From: an uncultured Candidatus Poseidoniales archaeon
Lineage (GTDB): Archaea; Thermoplasmatota; Poseidoniia; Poseidoniales; Poseidoniaceae
Length of the DNA stretch: 38,786 bases
Direction: 5' to 3'
Assembly (NCBI GenBank): GCA_902625885.1
Contig: CACODE010000015.1
Location: 1-38,786, forward strand
Part shown: positions 17,045-23,134 of the stretch, one piece after another
How positions within the stretch are numbered: the first letter of the stretch is position 1
How the letters are laid out: each line of letters opens with the position of its first letter
Position numbers and translations under genes: made by a program
Notes under the pieces: generated by a model
What the model saw: only the letters and a program-made list of their open reading frames with translations
What the model was told of the DNA's origin: nothing
Databases searched by the model: none

Positions 17045-17212
17045 TCAGGGACCCACGTAGGGGCATTTTGGACATTGGTACAGGACGCCCTGATTGCGAA
17101 TGCGTGGGCTTCGGCCGATAGGGTGGAAGCATCCGGGGCATGGGAAAGTGGTCGAACCTTTTTCGGCCAATGGTATGCCAGATGATGTACAAACTGTTGC
17201 TCGTTCACTCAT
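17045..17212 (-). CDS. Zinc-ribbon microprotein (HVO_2753-like), with two of four Cys motifs degenerate
   Basis: A 55-residue protein from the ATG at 17212. The frame continues upstream, but homology begins here. The sequence order CTSSGIPLAEKG, CPGCFHPIGR, SPRIRNQGVLYQ and CPKCPYVGP follows the archaeal two-zinc microprotein family, whose usual form has four CxxC motifs. Here the first motif is CTSS and the third is SPRI, leaving only CPGC and CPKC complete. I checked the codons: TCT and AGC encode serine at the changed positions and the frame is intact, so this is substitution, not a frameshift. One zinc site can still form. The operon position before aEF1-beta supports the identity. Confidence 0.82.
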   Translation of the reverse strand: MSERATVCTSSGIPLAEKGSTTFPCPGCFHPIGRSPRIRNQGVLYQCPKCPYVGP

Positions 17213-17282
17213 GAGAAGGGCTCCTAACGAGGATGCCCACGGCCTCCTCCTCTTTATGGTTGCGTGAGAACATCGTCTTGCA

Positions 17283-17621
17283 TCAACGGTCAAACCGCTT
17301 AACAACGCTCAATCTTCCGTGCCTTCCCGTACTGACCACAAGAGCTCCTTCCCTTGAACGGCACCACCCAGATTCGATGCGAATGACGTCGCCCACGTTG
17401 ACGTTTTGGATTTGGTCGGCCCAGAACACCAACCCTACAAGTCCGGTTTCGTCGCGACCGCAGGCCGCTGCGACGGGGCCGGTGTATCGCGAGGAGACGA
17501 TCATGCGTTGCGGGTACATCCTCAGGATGACGAGTTCCAACCCGCGAACAGGCGTGTTCGGACGCAGGTTCTCGATGCGGTTTGCAGGGGTAGGCCAAGC
17601 AAGGTCCGGGTGCTTTTTCAT
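17283..17621 (-). CDS. OB-fold single-strand nucleic acid-binding protein (RPA/SOSS-B-like)
   Basis: About 112 residues from the ATG at 17621. A TTG at 17642 overlaps the upstream stop and is possible but weaker. The pattern IENLRPNTPVRGLELVILRM, a variable turn, RDETGLVGLVFWADQIQNVN, VGDVIRIESGW and GRHGRLSVV is that of a single OB fold of the archaeal RPA/SSB or SOSS-B1 type: gDETG strand, W-x-D/x-Q, and VGDvvrIe. These proteins bind single-stranded DNA or RNA. It lies directly downstream of the FtsJ methyltransferase gene and upstream of the zinc-ribbon/aEF1-beta pair, so an RNA role is as plausible as a DNA role. Confidence 0.8.
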   Translation of the reverse strand: MKKHPDLAWPTPANRIENLRPNTPVRGLELVILRMYPQRMIVSSRYTGPVAAACGRDETGLVGLVFWADQIQNVNVGDVIRIESGWCRSREGALVVSTGRHGRLSVVKRFDR

Positions 17622-17638
17622 AACCACCGAACAATCAC

Positions 17639-18394
17639 TCAATGTTCTTCAAAGTCGCTGGTGTTTTTCTTCTTCCTAACTCGAAAGGACGAGGCGACAG
17701 GTTCCGGGTCGGGCTCGATTTCATCGCCACCCAAAATTTTGTTCACGGCCCTCTCATACCTGGCACGAACACTTTCTTTTGGGGCCTTCCAGGGCGTGTG
17801 ATGTTTGCAAACCAAGTACACTTCGGAGGAAGAATTCCGGGAGGCGTCTGGCGAAAAACGACGAACGGTTGAGAAATGAGGGCGCACGGCAGCGATGAGT
17901 TCCTCCACCCCAACCCCCTGAAACAACTTGGTCGTGAACGCACCACCTTTGGCAAGAAGCGGCAGTGCAAAATCGAACACATCGGCGACCAGTGTCATGG
18001 CCACGGACTGGTCGACATCCCACTTGCCAGTAATGTCAGGGGAGATGTCGGAGACGATGGTGTTGAACAACTGCCCGTCAAGTTCCGCAGTGATGCGTTC
18101 TTGCGTCGTGGATTCGGTGATGTCTCCAGTGAGCATAACGGCGCCGTCGACAGAGGCACAGGATTGAAGATCAACGCCCACCACACGCCCTTCTCCGCCA
18201 ACCAACTCAACCGCCACTTGTGTCCATCCCCCCGGATGGCAACCGACATCAAGGACAAAGTCGCCCTCTCGGACGAGGTGGAAACGCTCTTGAATTTGCT
18301 TTAATTTGAAAGCAGAGCGCGCCCTGTAGCCGCTGGCTTTGGCTTGCCGTCGCCATGAATCACGTTTGTGATTTTCAACCCAATGTTCGGCCAT
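17639..18394 (-). CDS. FtsJ/RlmE-family 2'-O-ribose RNA methyltransferase
   Basis: A 251-residue SAM-dependent methyltransferase, expected to methylate a ribose 2'-OH in 23S rRNA (RlmE type) or tRNA. Motif I is VLDVGCHPGGWTQVA. The K-D-K-E catalytic tetrad is visible: Lys in GYRARSAFKL, Asp in VSDISPDITG, Lys in TKLFQG and Glu in SSSEVYLV. The C-terminus is an unusual acidic then basic tail (GGDEIEPDPEP, RVRKKK). In-frame ATGs occur at 18433 and 18472. The ATG at 18394 is chosen because GGAGG lies eight bases before it and MAEHWVENHKRDSWRRQAK is the family N-terminus. First gene of the 18394-16763 operon. Confidence 0.9.
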   Translation of the reverse strand: MAEHWVENHKRDSWRRQAKASGYRARSAFKLKQIQERFHLVREGDFVLDVGCHPGGWTQVAVELVGGEGRVVGVDLQSCASVDGAVMLTGDITESTTQERITAELDGQLFNTIVSDISPDITGKWDVDQSVAMTLVADVFDFALPLLAKGGAFTTKLFQGVGVEELIAAVRPHFSTVRRFSPDASRNSSSEVYLVCKHHTPWKAPKESVRARYERAVNKILGGDEIEPDPEPVASSFRVRKKKNTSDFEEH

Positions 18395-18402
18395 GTGGGT
18401 TT

Positions 18403-18407
18403 CCTCC
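18403..18407 (-). promoter_or_regulatory. Shine-Dalgarno motif deciding the FtsJ start
   Basis: GGAGG on the minus strand, eight bases before the ATG at 18394. It favours that start over the in-frame ATGs at 18433 and 18472. Confidence 0.55.
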
Positions 18408-18491
18408 AAACACTCCTCTGGCCTCGTACTCATGAATGCTTTTCTCGAATCGACGAAAAAGCAAGGAATCAAGGCAGAGGTTTGTTTGGCG

Positions 18492-18501
18492 GTACATGTA
18501 C
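18492..18501. promoter_or_regulatory. Perfect palindrome GTACATGTAC between divergent genes
   Basis: A ten-base perfect palindrome lies in the short divergent gap between the FtsJ operon and the CxxC membrane protein, 14-23 bases before the ATG at 18515. It could be an operator or part of the core promoter. Ten bases can occur by chance. Confidence 0.3.
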
Positions 18502-18514
18502 AGGATAGGATACG

Positions 18515-19447
18515 ATGGGGATGCGCCTCTCACCATTTCTTTCGCTGTTAACGGTTGCATTGCTTGCTACGCTCAGCGGCCAAGCGGTTGTCATCAACCC
18601 ATCCACTGATTTTGAAGGCCCTGTGTCCACCGATGGCGGCGGTCGCAGCCTGCTCGTCCATGAAATCACAGCCACGCACTGCAGCACTTGCGCTGAAATC
18701 GATCCCGAACTCATCCAAGTGGCAGACAGCCATGGTTCACGAATTGCGCTAATCGCTCTCCACCCTACTGATTCGATGGACGCGTTTCAACCCGAAGCGG
18801 CGCACTACCGAATCCAGAGGCTGAACTCCACCCAACCCGGTGTGTCGTCCTCGACGCCAACATTCGTCGTCGAAGACGGAGCGGCTCGGCGGGGGTACGA
18901 TGCGTGGGGTGAGGTTCAACGAGACATTCTCAATCAAGAGATGAAGCGCCAAAACGTGAGCGAAGTTGACATCATGGTGACGAAAACCGACACAGGCTAC
19001 CGAGCCAGCATCGCTCACACGGACCTTGTCCAAGCAACAGGCGCTCAACTCACCATGATGGTTGTGCAACACGGCAAACCGATGCCAGAGGGCGCTGTCA
19101 ACCCGGGTGGCGACCACCGAGACAGGGTGCTTGTTGGTCTGGCCGAATGCGCCCTTGACAACAACACCATCACCGCCCGTTTCGGCCTCAGAAACGCATC
19201 GGTTGGCGATTCGTGTGAATCTTCCTTGAGTGTGGAATTTGACGAGATGGATTCGTGGAGCGTTGTCTTGGTGCACGAGGCTACACAGGAGTCGTTGGAT
19301 GCAGGTGGCAGCCTCACATCCTACGGGGCGGTGGAACTCGCCTTTCGAGAACGAAGCGAAGATCGGGCATCCGGGAGTGTCGTCGGAACCGTCCTGCTTT
19401 GGGGATGTGTCCTCCTTGCTTTCGCCTCAATTGTTCGGAAAAAGTAA
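18515..19447 (+). CDS. Membrane-anchored thioredoxin-like CxxC protein
   Basis: 310 residues. An N-terminal signal helix (FLSLLTVALLATLSGQAVVI) is followed by a thioredoxin-like domain with ATHCSTCAEIDPEL (Cys56, Cys59) and a cis-Pro candidate in SSTPTFVVEDGA. A beta-rich domain follows (~150-275) and then one C-terminal transmembrane helix (VVGTVLLWGCVLLAFASIV) ending in RKK. The topology places the CxxC pair outside the cell, with a short basic cytoplasmic end. The likely role is thiol-disulfide exchange on exported proteins. It faces the redox operon at 19835-22622. A second ATG six bases downstream is an alternative start. Confidence 0.72.
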   Translation: MGMRLSPFLSLLTVALLATLSGQAVVINPSTDFEGPVSTDGGGRSLLVHEITATHCSTCAEIDPELIQVADSHGSRIALIALHPTDSMDAFQPEAAHYRIQRLNSTQPGVSSSTPTFVVEDGAARRGYDAWGEVQRDILNQEMKRQNVSEVDIMVTKTDTGYRASIAHTDLVQATGAQLTMMVVQHGKPMPEGAVNPGGDHRDRVLVGLAECALDNNTITARFGLRNASVGDSCESSLSVEFDEMDSWSVVLVHEATQESLDAGGSLTSYGAVELAFRERSEDRASGSVVGTVLLWGCVLLAFASIVRKK

Positions 19448-19536
19448 TTTTTCCTAAACTTATTGCCGCTGGAGAGCCCTATATCGGAAACATGATGCCG
19501 GAAAACGGCACCTCAACTCACTTGTAGAAGAAGCAT

Positions 19537-19544
19537 TGATAAAC
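19537..19544 (+). promoter_or_regulatory. TATA-like element for the 19565 gene
   Basis: TGATAAAC is centred about 25 bases before the ATG at 19565. Confidence 0.5.
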
Positions 19545-19564
19545 CTGAGCGTCGAGTTACCATC

Positions 19565-19834
19565 ATGACAAACACGTGGGAGGATGTGGCATGGAAAGAA
19601 GAGACCCCACGAAGGGAGTGGGTCGTTGAATACTACGCCAAAGTAAACGGCAAAAGCACCCACCACTTGACCGTCATCCGTGGTGAGGACATGGACGATG
19701 TGCAGCGCCTTCTGATGAGGGAACTGCGATCCACTTACGTTGAGGCGCACGAAATCAAAGTCACGATTCTTCGAATGGAGGAAATCGAAAAGGAGCCAAA
19801 CGCTTCCTTGTTCACCGGCAGTTTCAGGCCCTGA
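19565..19834 (+). CDS. Hypothetical protein, 89 residues
   Basis: A small soluble alpha/beta protein that I do not recognise. It starts with Trp-rich MTNTWEDVAWKEETPRREW, continues with a strand-rich stretch (VVEYYAKVNGKSTHHLTVI), then a helix (MDDVQRLLMRELRSTYVEA) and a strand (HEIKVTILRMEEIEK). This beta-beta-alpha-beta order resembles small adaptor or RNA-binding folds, but the likeness is weak. No cysteines, signal or membrane segment. It has its own TATA-like element, which supports it as a real single-gene transcript. Its stop abuts that of the convergent HTHD-motif gene in TGATCA. Confidence 0.7.
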   Translation: MTNTWEDVAWKEETPRREWVVEYYAKVNGKSTHHLTVIRGEDMDDVQRLLMRELRSTYVEAHEIKVTILRMEEIEKEPNASLFTGSFRP

Positions 19835-20356
19835 TCACTCGATGGACCTGTAAACCAGTTCGATAAGCTGGCCGTCCTTGACGATGTGGTTCTCAAACGC
19901 CGTTGTTTGCGTTCGCTCGCCACCTTCCTCAGTCACGAACATCAAGAATTCATGAGATGCGTCGATTCGGTGCTCATCAAACCCGGTTGAATCCATGTGC
20001 TTTCCCCATATGTCGAAGAACGCCTCCAAGGGCGCATCAACGCCACTTTCTTTGAATTCAAGATGGATTTTCCCAGTAGCATCGTGCGTGTGGAGTGGTC
20101 TCATGGAGCAACCTCGATCGTTCAGCCCGACATCGTCTGGAACAGCGATGTTTTCGTTCAACACAGAAATCCTCACGGTTGCGTGGTAGTGTTCTGCCAG
20201 CCCACCGTCGTGGCTGCCGATGCACTCGTTAGCCAGCGCGTGCCGTTCGTCGGCCGTGTTGAACGGTGGTTCACCATCGCTTTGGCCCAACAAAAAGCCA
20301 AGGGCGGCGATAGCGGTCAGTGTAAAAACAAGCCAGAAGAGTGTTTCTTTGTTCAT
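19835..20356 (-). CDS. Membrane-anchored HTHD-motif protein of the redox operon
   Basis: 173 residues with an N-terminal membrane anchor (LFWLVFTLTAIAALGFLLG) and an exported domain. Conserved-looking blocks are HDGGLAEHYHATVRISVLNE and CSMRPLHTHDATGKIHLEF. From memory, the second resembles an HTHDATGxIH motif in uncharacterised exported proteins of many bacteria. The clustered His, Asp and single Cys residues suggest a metal (possibly copper) site, but this is inference. The start overlaps the VKOR stop by ATGA, so the two are translationally coupled. It is the last gene of the operon led by the epimerase, which suggests a role in extracytoplasmic folding or metal handling. Confidence 0.75.
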   Translation of the reverse strand: MNKETLFWLVFTLTAIAALGFLLGQSDGEPPFNTADERHALANECIGSHDGGLAEHYHATVRISVLNENIAVPDDVGLNDRGCSMRPLHTHDATGKIHLEFKESGVDAPLEAFFDIWGKHMDSTGFDEHRIDASHEFLMFVTEEGGERTQTTAFENHIVKDGQLIELVYRSIE

Positions 20357-20997
20357 GATTTTCGCCCCTTTGATTTGGTGTTCCTCGGTGCCTCTGAGTC
20401 TTCATCCTCGTCTTTCCACGACCCATTCTCATGCATTTTGCCTGCTTTCCAAAAACCAAACAGACACACGACGTTAGCGATGTGGGCCATGGTGCAAAAT
20501 TGGCAAATCTTCCCCATCCTGACTTCGTAAGAAACAAGAAGGGCGATGACCAATAAGCCGGCGCCGGTCATGAACGTCCCGTACTTGAGGTACGGCTCAG
20601 CCCAGATGGCATCAGGCTCTTTGCCTACAGCATTGGTAATGAAAAGAACCGCAGCGAAGGCGAACATACCGATAAGGCCCCATGAGATGCCGAAAATAGG
20701 GTCGACATTGTACTGGGCGTTGCCCAAAACGTCGTCGCATGAAAACACCGTTGCGCTCGAACAAACGTTGCCACCCTCGCTGATTTTGTTGGAAATCCAC
20801 AGCGTGTGAACGGAAACAACAAACCCAACAAAAGCCACGATGTTGAGGCCCAACATGTGGCGGCGCCTTGGAAAAGCGTAGAGCGGGCTACGAGAGGTAA
20901 GCGTCGGCGAGAAGGATTCGCCTAACCTGGTCATGAGCGCCAAGCCGAACAGAAGCGGCACAGCGTAGCCGATGAGAATGATGTTTTGGTCAACCAT
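20353..20997 (-). CDS. VKOR-family quinone-linked thiol oxidoreductase
   Basis: A 214-residue membrane protein of the vitamin K epoxide reductase family. In prokaryotes VKOR passes electrons from a periplasmic thioredoxin-like partner to quinone, doing the job of DsbB. All four key cysteines are present: the loop pair in NVCSSATVFSCDDVLG (Cys79, Cys87) and the active pair in GKICQFCTMAHIANVVC (Cys165, Cys168). About five hydrophobic helices are visible. It lies three bases downstream of a thioredoxin-like gene and overlaps the HTHD gene by four bases. Together they form a dedicated disulfide-forming unit. Confidence 0.93.
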   Translation of the reverse strand: MVDQNIILIGYAVPLLFGLALMTRLGESFSPTLTSRSPLYAFPRRRHMLGLNIVAFVGFVVSVHTLWISNKISEGGNVCSSATVFSCDDVLGNAQYNVDPIFGISWGLIGMFAFAAVLFITNAVGKEPDAIWAEPYLKYGTFMTGAGLLVIALLVSYEVRMGKICQFCTMAHIANVVCLFGFWKAGKMHENGSWKDEDEDSEAPRNTKSKGRKS

Positions 20998-21000
20998 GGC

Positions 21001-21675
21001 TCAGGCCTCCAGCGTCAAACGGATGATGGCGTCAGCCACCTCCTCGTTCTGATTTTCTGCAGATGCCCAGGCAACAATGCCGTCGGGTTGAATCAGGAAA
21101 TAAGCTGGCGTACCCGGGACCTTCCAGGCATCCATGTTATCAGCATCAAGGTCGTCAACGTAAACAAAGTTGTGAGCGTTGCCGTCTCGATTGGCGCAAG
21201 AATTCCCTCCGCAAGTCTCCTCGCCACTTTTGTCTCGGAACGCCTGAATTTCAGCGCGACTCGAATCGTGGCCTTGGATGTTGAGTTCGGTGGCACTCGC
21301 TACGAAATTAACAACGGGGCCCTGCCAGTCACCACCCAGTTTCATGAAGTAATTCGAGTTTTGTCCAACTTTACTGGCGTCTCGGAGACAGAAGCCACAG
21401 TCCGTGTCCATGAACTCAACGAGAAGCCACTGCCCCGTAGGATCACCTGCCGTCCAGTTTGGTGTCAGGTAGTCGTCCATGTCAAAGGAAGTCCAACCGC
21501 TCCCGTTGTACGCCATGCCCGTCAGAGCTGGGGCTCTGTCGCCTTCTTTCGTCCCTGTTTTGATGGGGTCGGTCGTGAAGGCGAGGAAAATGATGGCGAC
21601 AAAGAAAATCGCAGCCACCCTGATGGCGGTATCGGTTCGTACATCGGCTTCTGTGTCTTTTTTCATCGTGTTCAC
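21001..21675 (-). CDS. Membrane-anchored thioredoxin-fold protein, probable VKOR partner
   Basis: 224 residues: a short basic/acidic N-terminus, one membrane anchor (IRVAAIFFVAIIFLAFTT), then a TlpA/thioredoxin-like domain facing outward. The active site is EFMDTDCGFCLRDA (Cys93, Cys96), with the cis-Pro in KVPGTPAYFLIQ. An extra Cys pair lies in the EETCGGNSCANRD insertion, possibly a structural or relay disulfide. The gene overlaps the epimerase stop by ATGA (ATG at 21675; a second ATG at 21666 is possible) and precedes VKOR by three bases. The most likely role is a DsbA-like oxidase re-oxidised by that VKOR. Confidence 0.87.
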   Translation of the reverse strand: MNTMKKDTEADVRTDTAIRVAAIFFVAIIFLAFTTDPIKTGTKEGDRAPALTGMAYNGSGWTSFDMDDYLTPNWTAGDPTGQWLLVEFMDTDCGFCLRDASKVGQNSNYFMKLGGDWQGPVVNFVASATELNIQGHDSSRAEIQAFRDKSGEETCGGNSCANRDGNAHNFVYVDDLDADNMDAWKVPGTPAYFLIQPDGIVAWASAENQNEEVADAIIRLTLEA

Positions 21676-22622
21676 TCCGTTCCAATTTCTTCAAGGAGGC
21701 ATTTCGCTGTGTGACGTACTGCAGCCTCGCTGTTCATCTGAACATCAAACCCGGTGTTGAGCATTTTGTCAATGCCCAGCCGTGCCCGAGGAATGTCGCC
21801 AGCCCAACCACGCTCACCACCGGTGTATTCGATAGCCGCACCGTGGTTGTTGGTCACTTCAACGACGATTTCGGCGATGCGTCGAACCGAGCACGTGTCA
21901 TGGCTGCCGAGATTGTACAAATTCAGCTGTTCCTTGGCGTGCTCCATGACATGAAGGATGGCGTCGACGCAGTCTCCAACCTCCATGTAGGATTTTTCTT
22001 GAAGACCGTTGCCAAGCACCTCAAGACGTGTCGGGTCTTTTTTCAACTTGTGAATGAAATCAAAAATGACGCCATGGGTTCCTCTGGCACCGATGATGTT
22101 GGCGAAGCGGAAGATCCATGCTTTCGCACCAAACGTGCCTACCCAGCTGCTGATGAGGCCTTCGCCGGCCTGTTTGCTGGCCCCGTAGAGACTGATCGGC
22201 ATGCAGGGGCCGTGGTCCTCAGGCGTGGGCATGGGCGCGTCTTCCCCGTAGACGACGGAACTTGATGCAAAAGCGATGTTCACCACACCGTTGGACCGCA
22301 TGGCTTCCAAGACGTTGTAGGTGGCGATGGTGCCTTGCTTGAGGTCCGTATCCGTGACCCGGGTGCCGAGGCGAATGTCGGGATTCGCAGCGAGATGATA
22401 CACGCAGTCAATGTCCATTGCCATGGCTTGGTTGACATCATCAGGGTTGCACAAATCTCCCTGAACGAGAACCACCTTTCCCGTTTTTACATGAGGCTCG
22501 ATAAACGAAAGTTGCCCGCTTGACAGGTTATCGATGACCACGACATCGTCGCCGCGACTTATCAGCCTGTCAATCAAGTGTGAGCCGATAAAACCCGCCC
22601 CACCCGTTACCAAGGCTCGCAT
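21672..22622 (-). CDS. NAD-dependent sugar epimerase/dehydratase (UDP-glucose 4-epimerase-like)
   Basis: A 316-residue extended short-chain dehydrogenase. The Rossmann motif GGAGFIGSHLIDRL is at 7-20, and DNLSSGQ follows beta-2 as in GalE-type enzymes. The catalytic Ser cluster and YxxxK are seen in ASSSVVYGE and SLYGASKQAGE. The C-terminal substrate region includes NIIGARGTHGVIFDF and GNGLQEKSYMEVGDC. It probably makes an activated sugar for glycans or surface polymers; the exact substrate cannot be read. It is the first gene of the redox operon, with a TATA box 26 bases before its ATG, and its stop overlaps the next start. Confidence 0.88.
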   Translation of the reverse strand: MRALVTGGAGFIGSHLIDRLISRGDDVVVIDNLSSGQLSFIEPHVKTGKVVLVQGDLCNPDDVNQAMAMDIDCVYHLAANPDIRLGTRVTDTDLKQGTIATYNVLEAMRSNGVVNIAFASSSVVYGEDAPMPTPEDHGPCMPISLYGASKQAGEGLISSWVGTFGAKAWIFRFANIIGARGTHGVIFDFIHKLKKDPTRLEVLGNGLQEKSYMEVGDCVDAILHVMEHAKEQLNLYNLGSHDTCSVRRIAEIVVEVTNNHGAAIEYTGGERGWAGDIPRARLGIDKMLNTGFDVQMNSEAAVRHTAKCLLEEIGTE

Positions 22623-22644
22623 GGTTTGACCACAAAAACCGCCC

Positions 22645-22652
22645 GTATAAGG
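22645..22652 (-). promoter_or_regulatory. TATA box for the epimerase-Trx-VKOR-HTHD operon
   Basis: On the minus strand CCTTATAC is centred about 26 bases upstream of the ATG at 22622, consistent with a leaderless transcript for the four-gene operon. Confidence 0.6.
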
Positions 22653-22734
22653 GGAATGGTTGAACCACCAATCGGTGAGAGGCCTTCATTAGCGTTGAAG
22701 TTCTTCGTACGGTTTCCAAAGGACAGCCCTTGGA

Positions 22735-22741
22735 GGAGGTG
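22735..22741 (+). promoter_or_regulatory. Strong Shine-Dalgarno before a TTG start
   Basis: GGAGGTG lies five bases before the TTG at 22747. It is the best SD match seen in the window and decides this unusual start over the ATG at 22780. Confidence 0.6.
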
Positions 22742-22746
22742 AATAC

Positions 22747-22992
22747 TTGAAAAAAACTGAAACCGCAAAAGAAACGGCCATGGACAACAACATCCTCGTT
22801 GGATACGTACGTCGAAGCAACGCTGGTGGCGCCCTGAAAATCTCCATCAACACCGCCGCCTTTACGGACTGCAGCACGTACATGACCAGCGATGGGCAAT
22901 CGTACGTCCCGCTCGTGATTTCCCTCGGTGCCTTGCAGAAGGTCATCTCCGGTGAGCGAGCGGTGACAACCGTCACGCAACTGCACGACTGA
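22747..22992 (+). CDS. Hypothetical small protein with TTG start
   Basis: 81 residues that I cannot assign. The first 11 residues are Lys/Thr/Glu-rich. The remainder is a compact domain: NNILVGYVRRSNAGGALKIS, INTAAFTDC, and YVPLVISLGALQKVISGERA followed by VTTVTQLH. The beta-strand/turn pattern and the lack of a signal peptide suggest a soluble cytosolic protein. The TTG start is chosen because a strong SD lies at the right distance. Starting at the ATG at 22780 would remove the Lys-rich leader and leave the SD without a use. It stands alone between the divergent epimerase operon and the glycosyltransferase gene. Confidence 0.7.
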   Translation: MKKTETAKETAMDNNILVGYVRRSNAGGALKISINTAAFTDCSTYMTSDGQSYVPLVISLGALQKVISGERAVTTVTQLHD

Positions 22993-23105
22993 GGTACCGC
23001 AGGCCACGTCCCCCATCCTTCTCTTTGAGAAGTACAACGCTGCCCAATTGGTCAAGAGCAATTGGACAGCCATCCAGCAGAAAACGGGTTTTGTTTTTAA
23101 TTAGG

Positions 23106-23114
23106 CATATATAG
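23106..23114 (+). promoter_or_regulatory. TATA box for the GT2 glycosyltransferase
   Basis: CATATATAG, in an AT-rich stretch, is centred about 25 bases before the GTG at 23135. This predicts transcription starting at or next to that GTG. Confidence 0.65.
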
Positions 23115-23134
23115 AACATCAACGACGGAACACC

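Noticed and set aside
17045-17212. Frameshift or broken zinc-ribbon gene
   Set aside because: Codon-by-codon reading shows an intact frame with serine codons at the changed positions and conserved flanks. It is substitution, not disruption.
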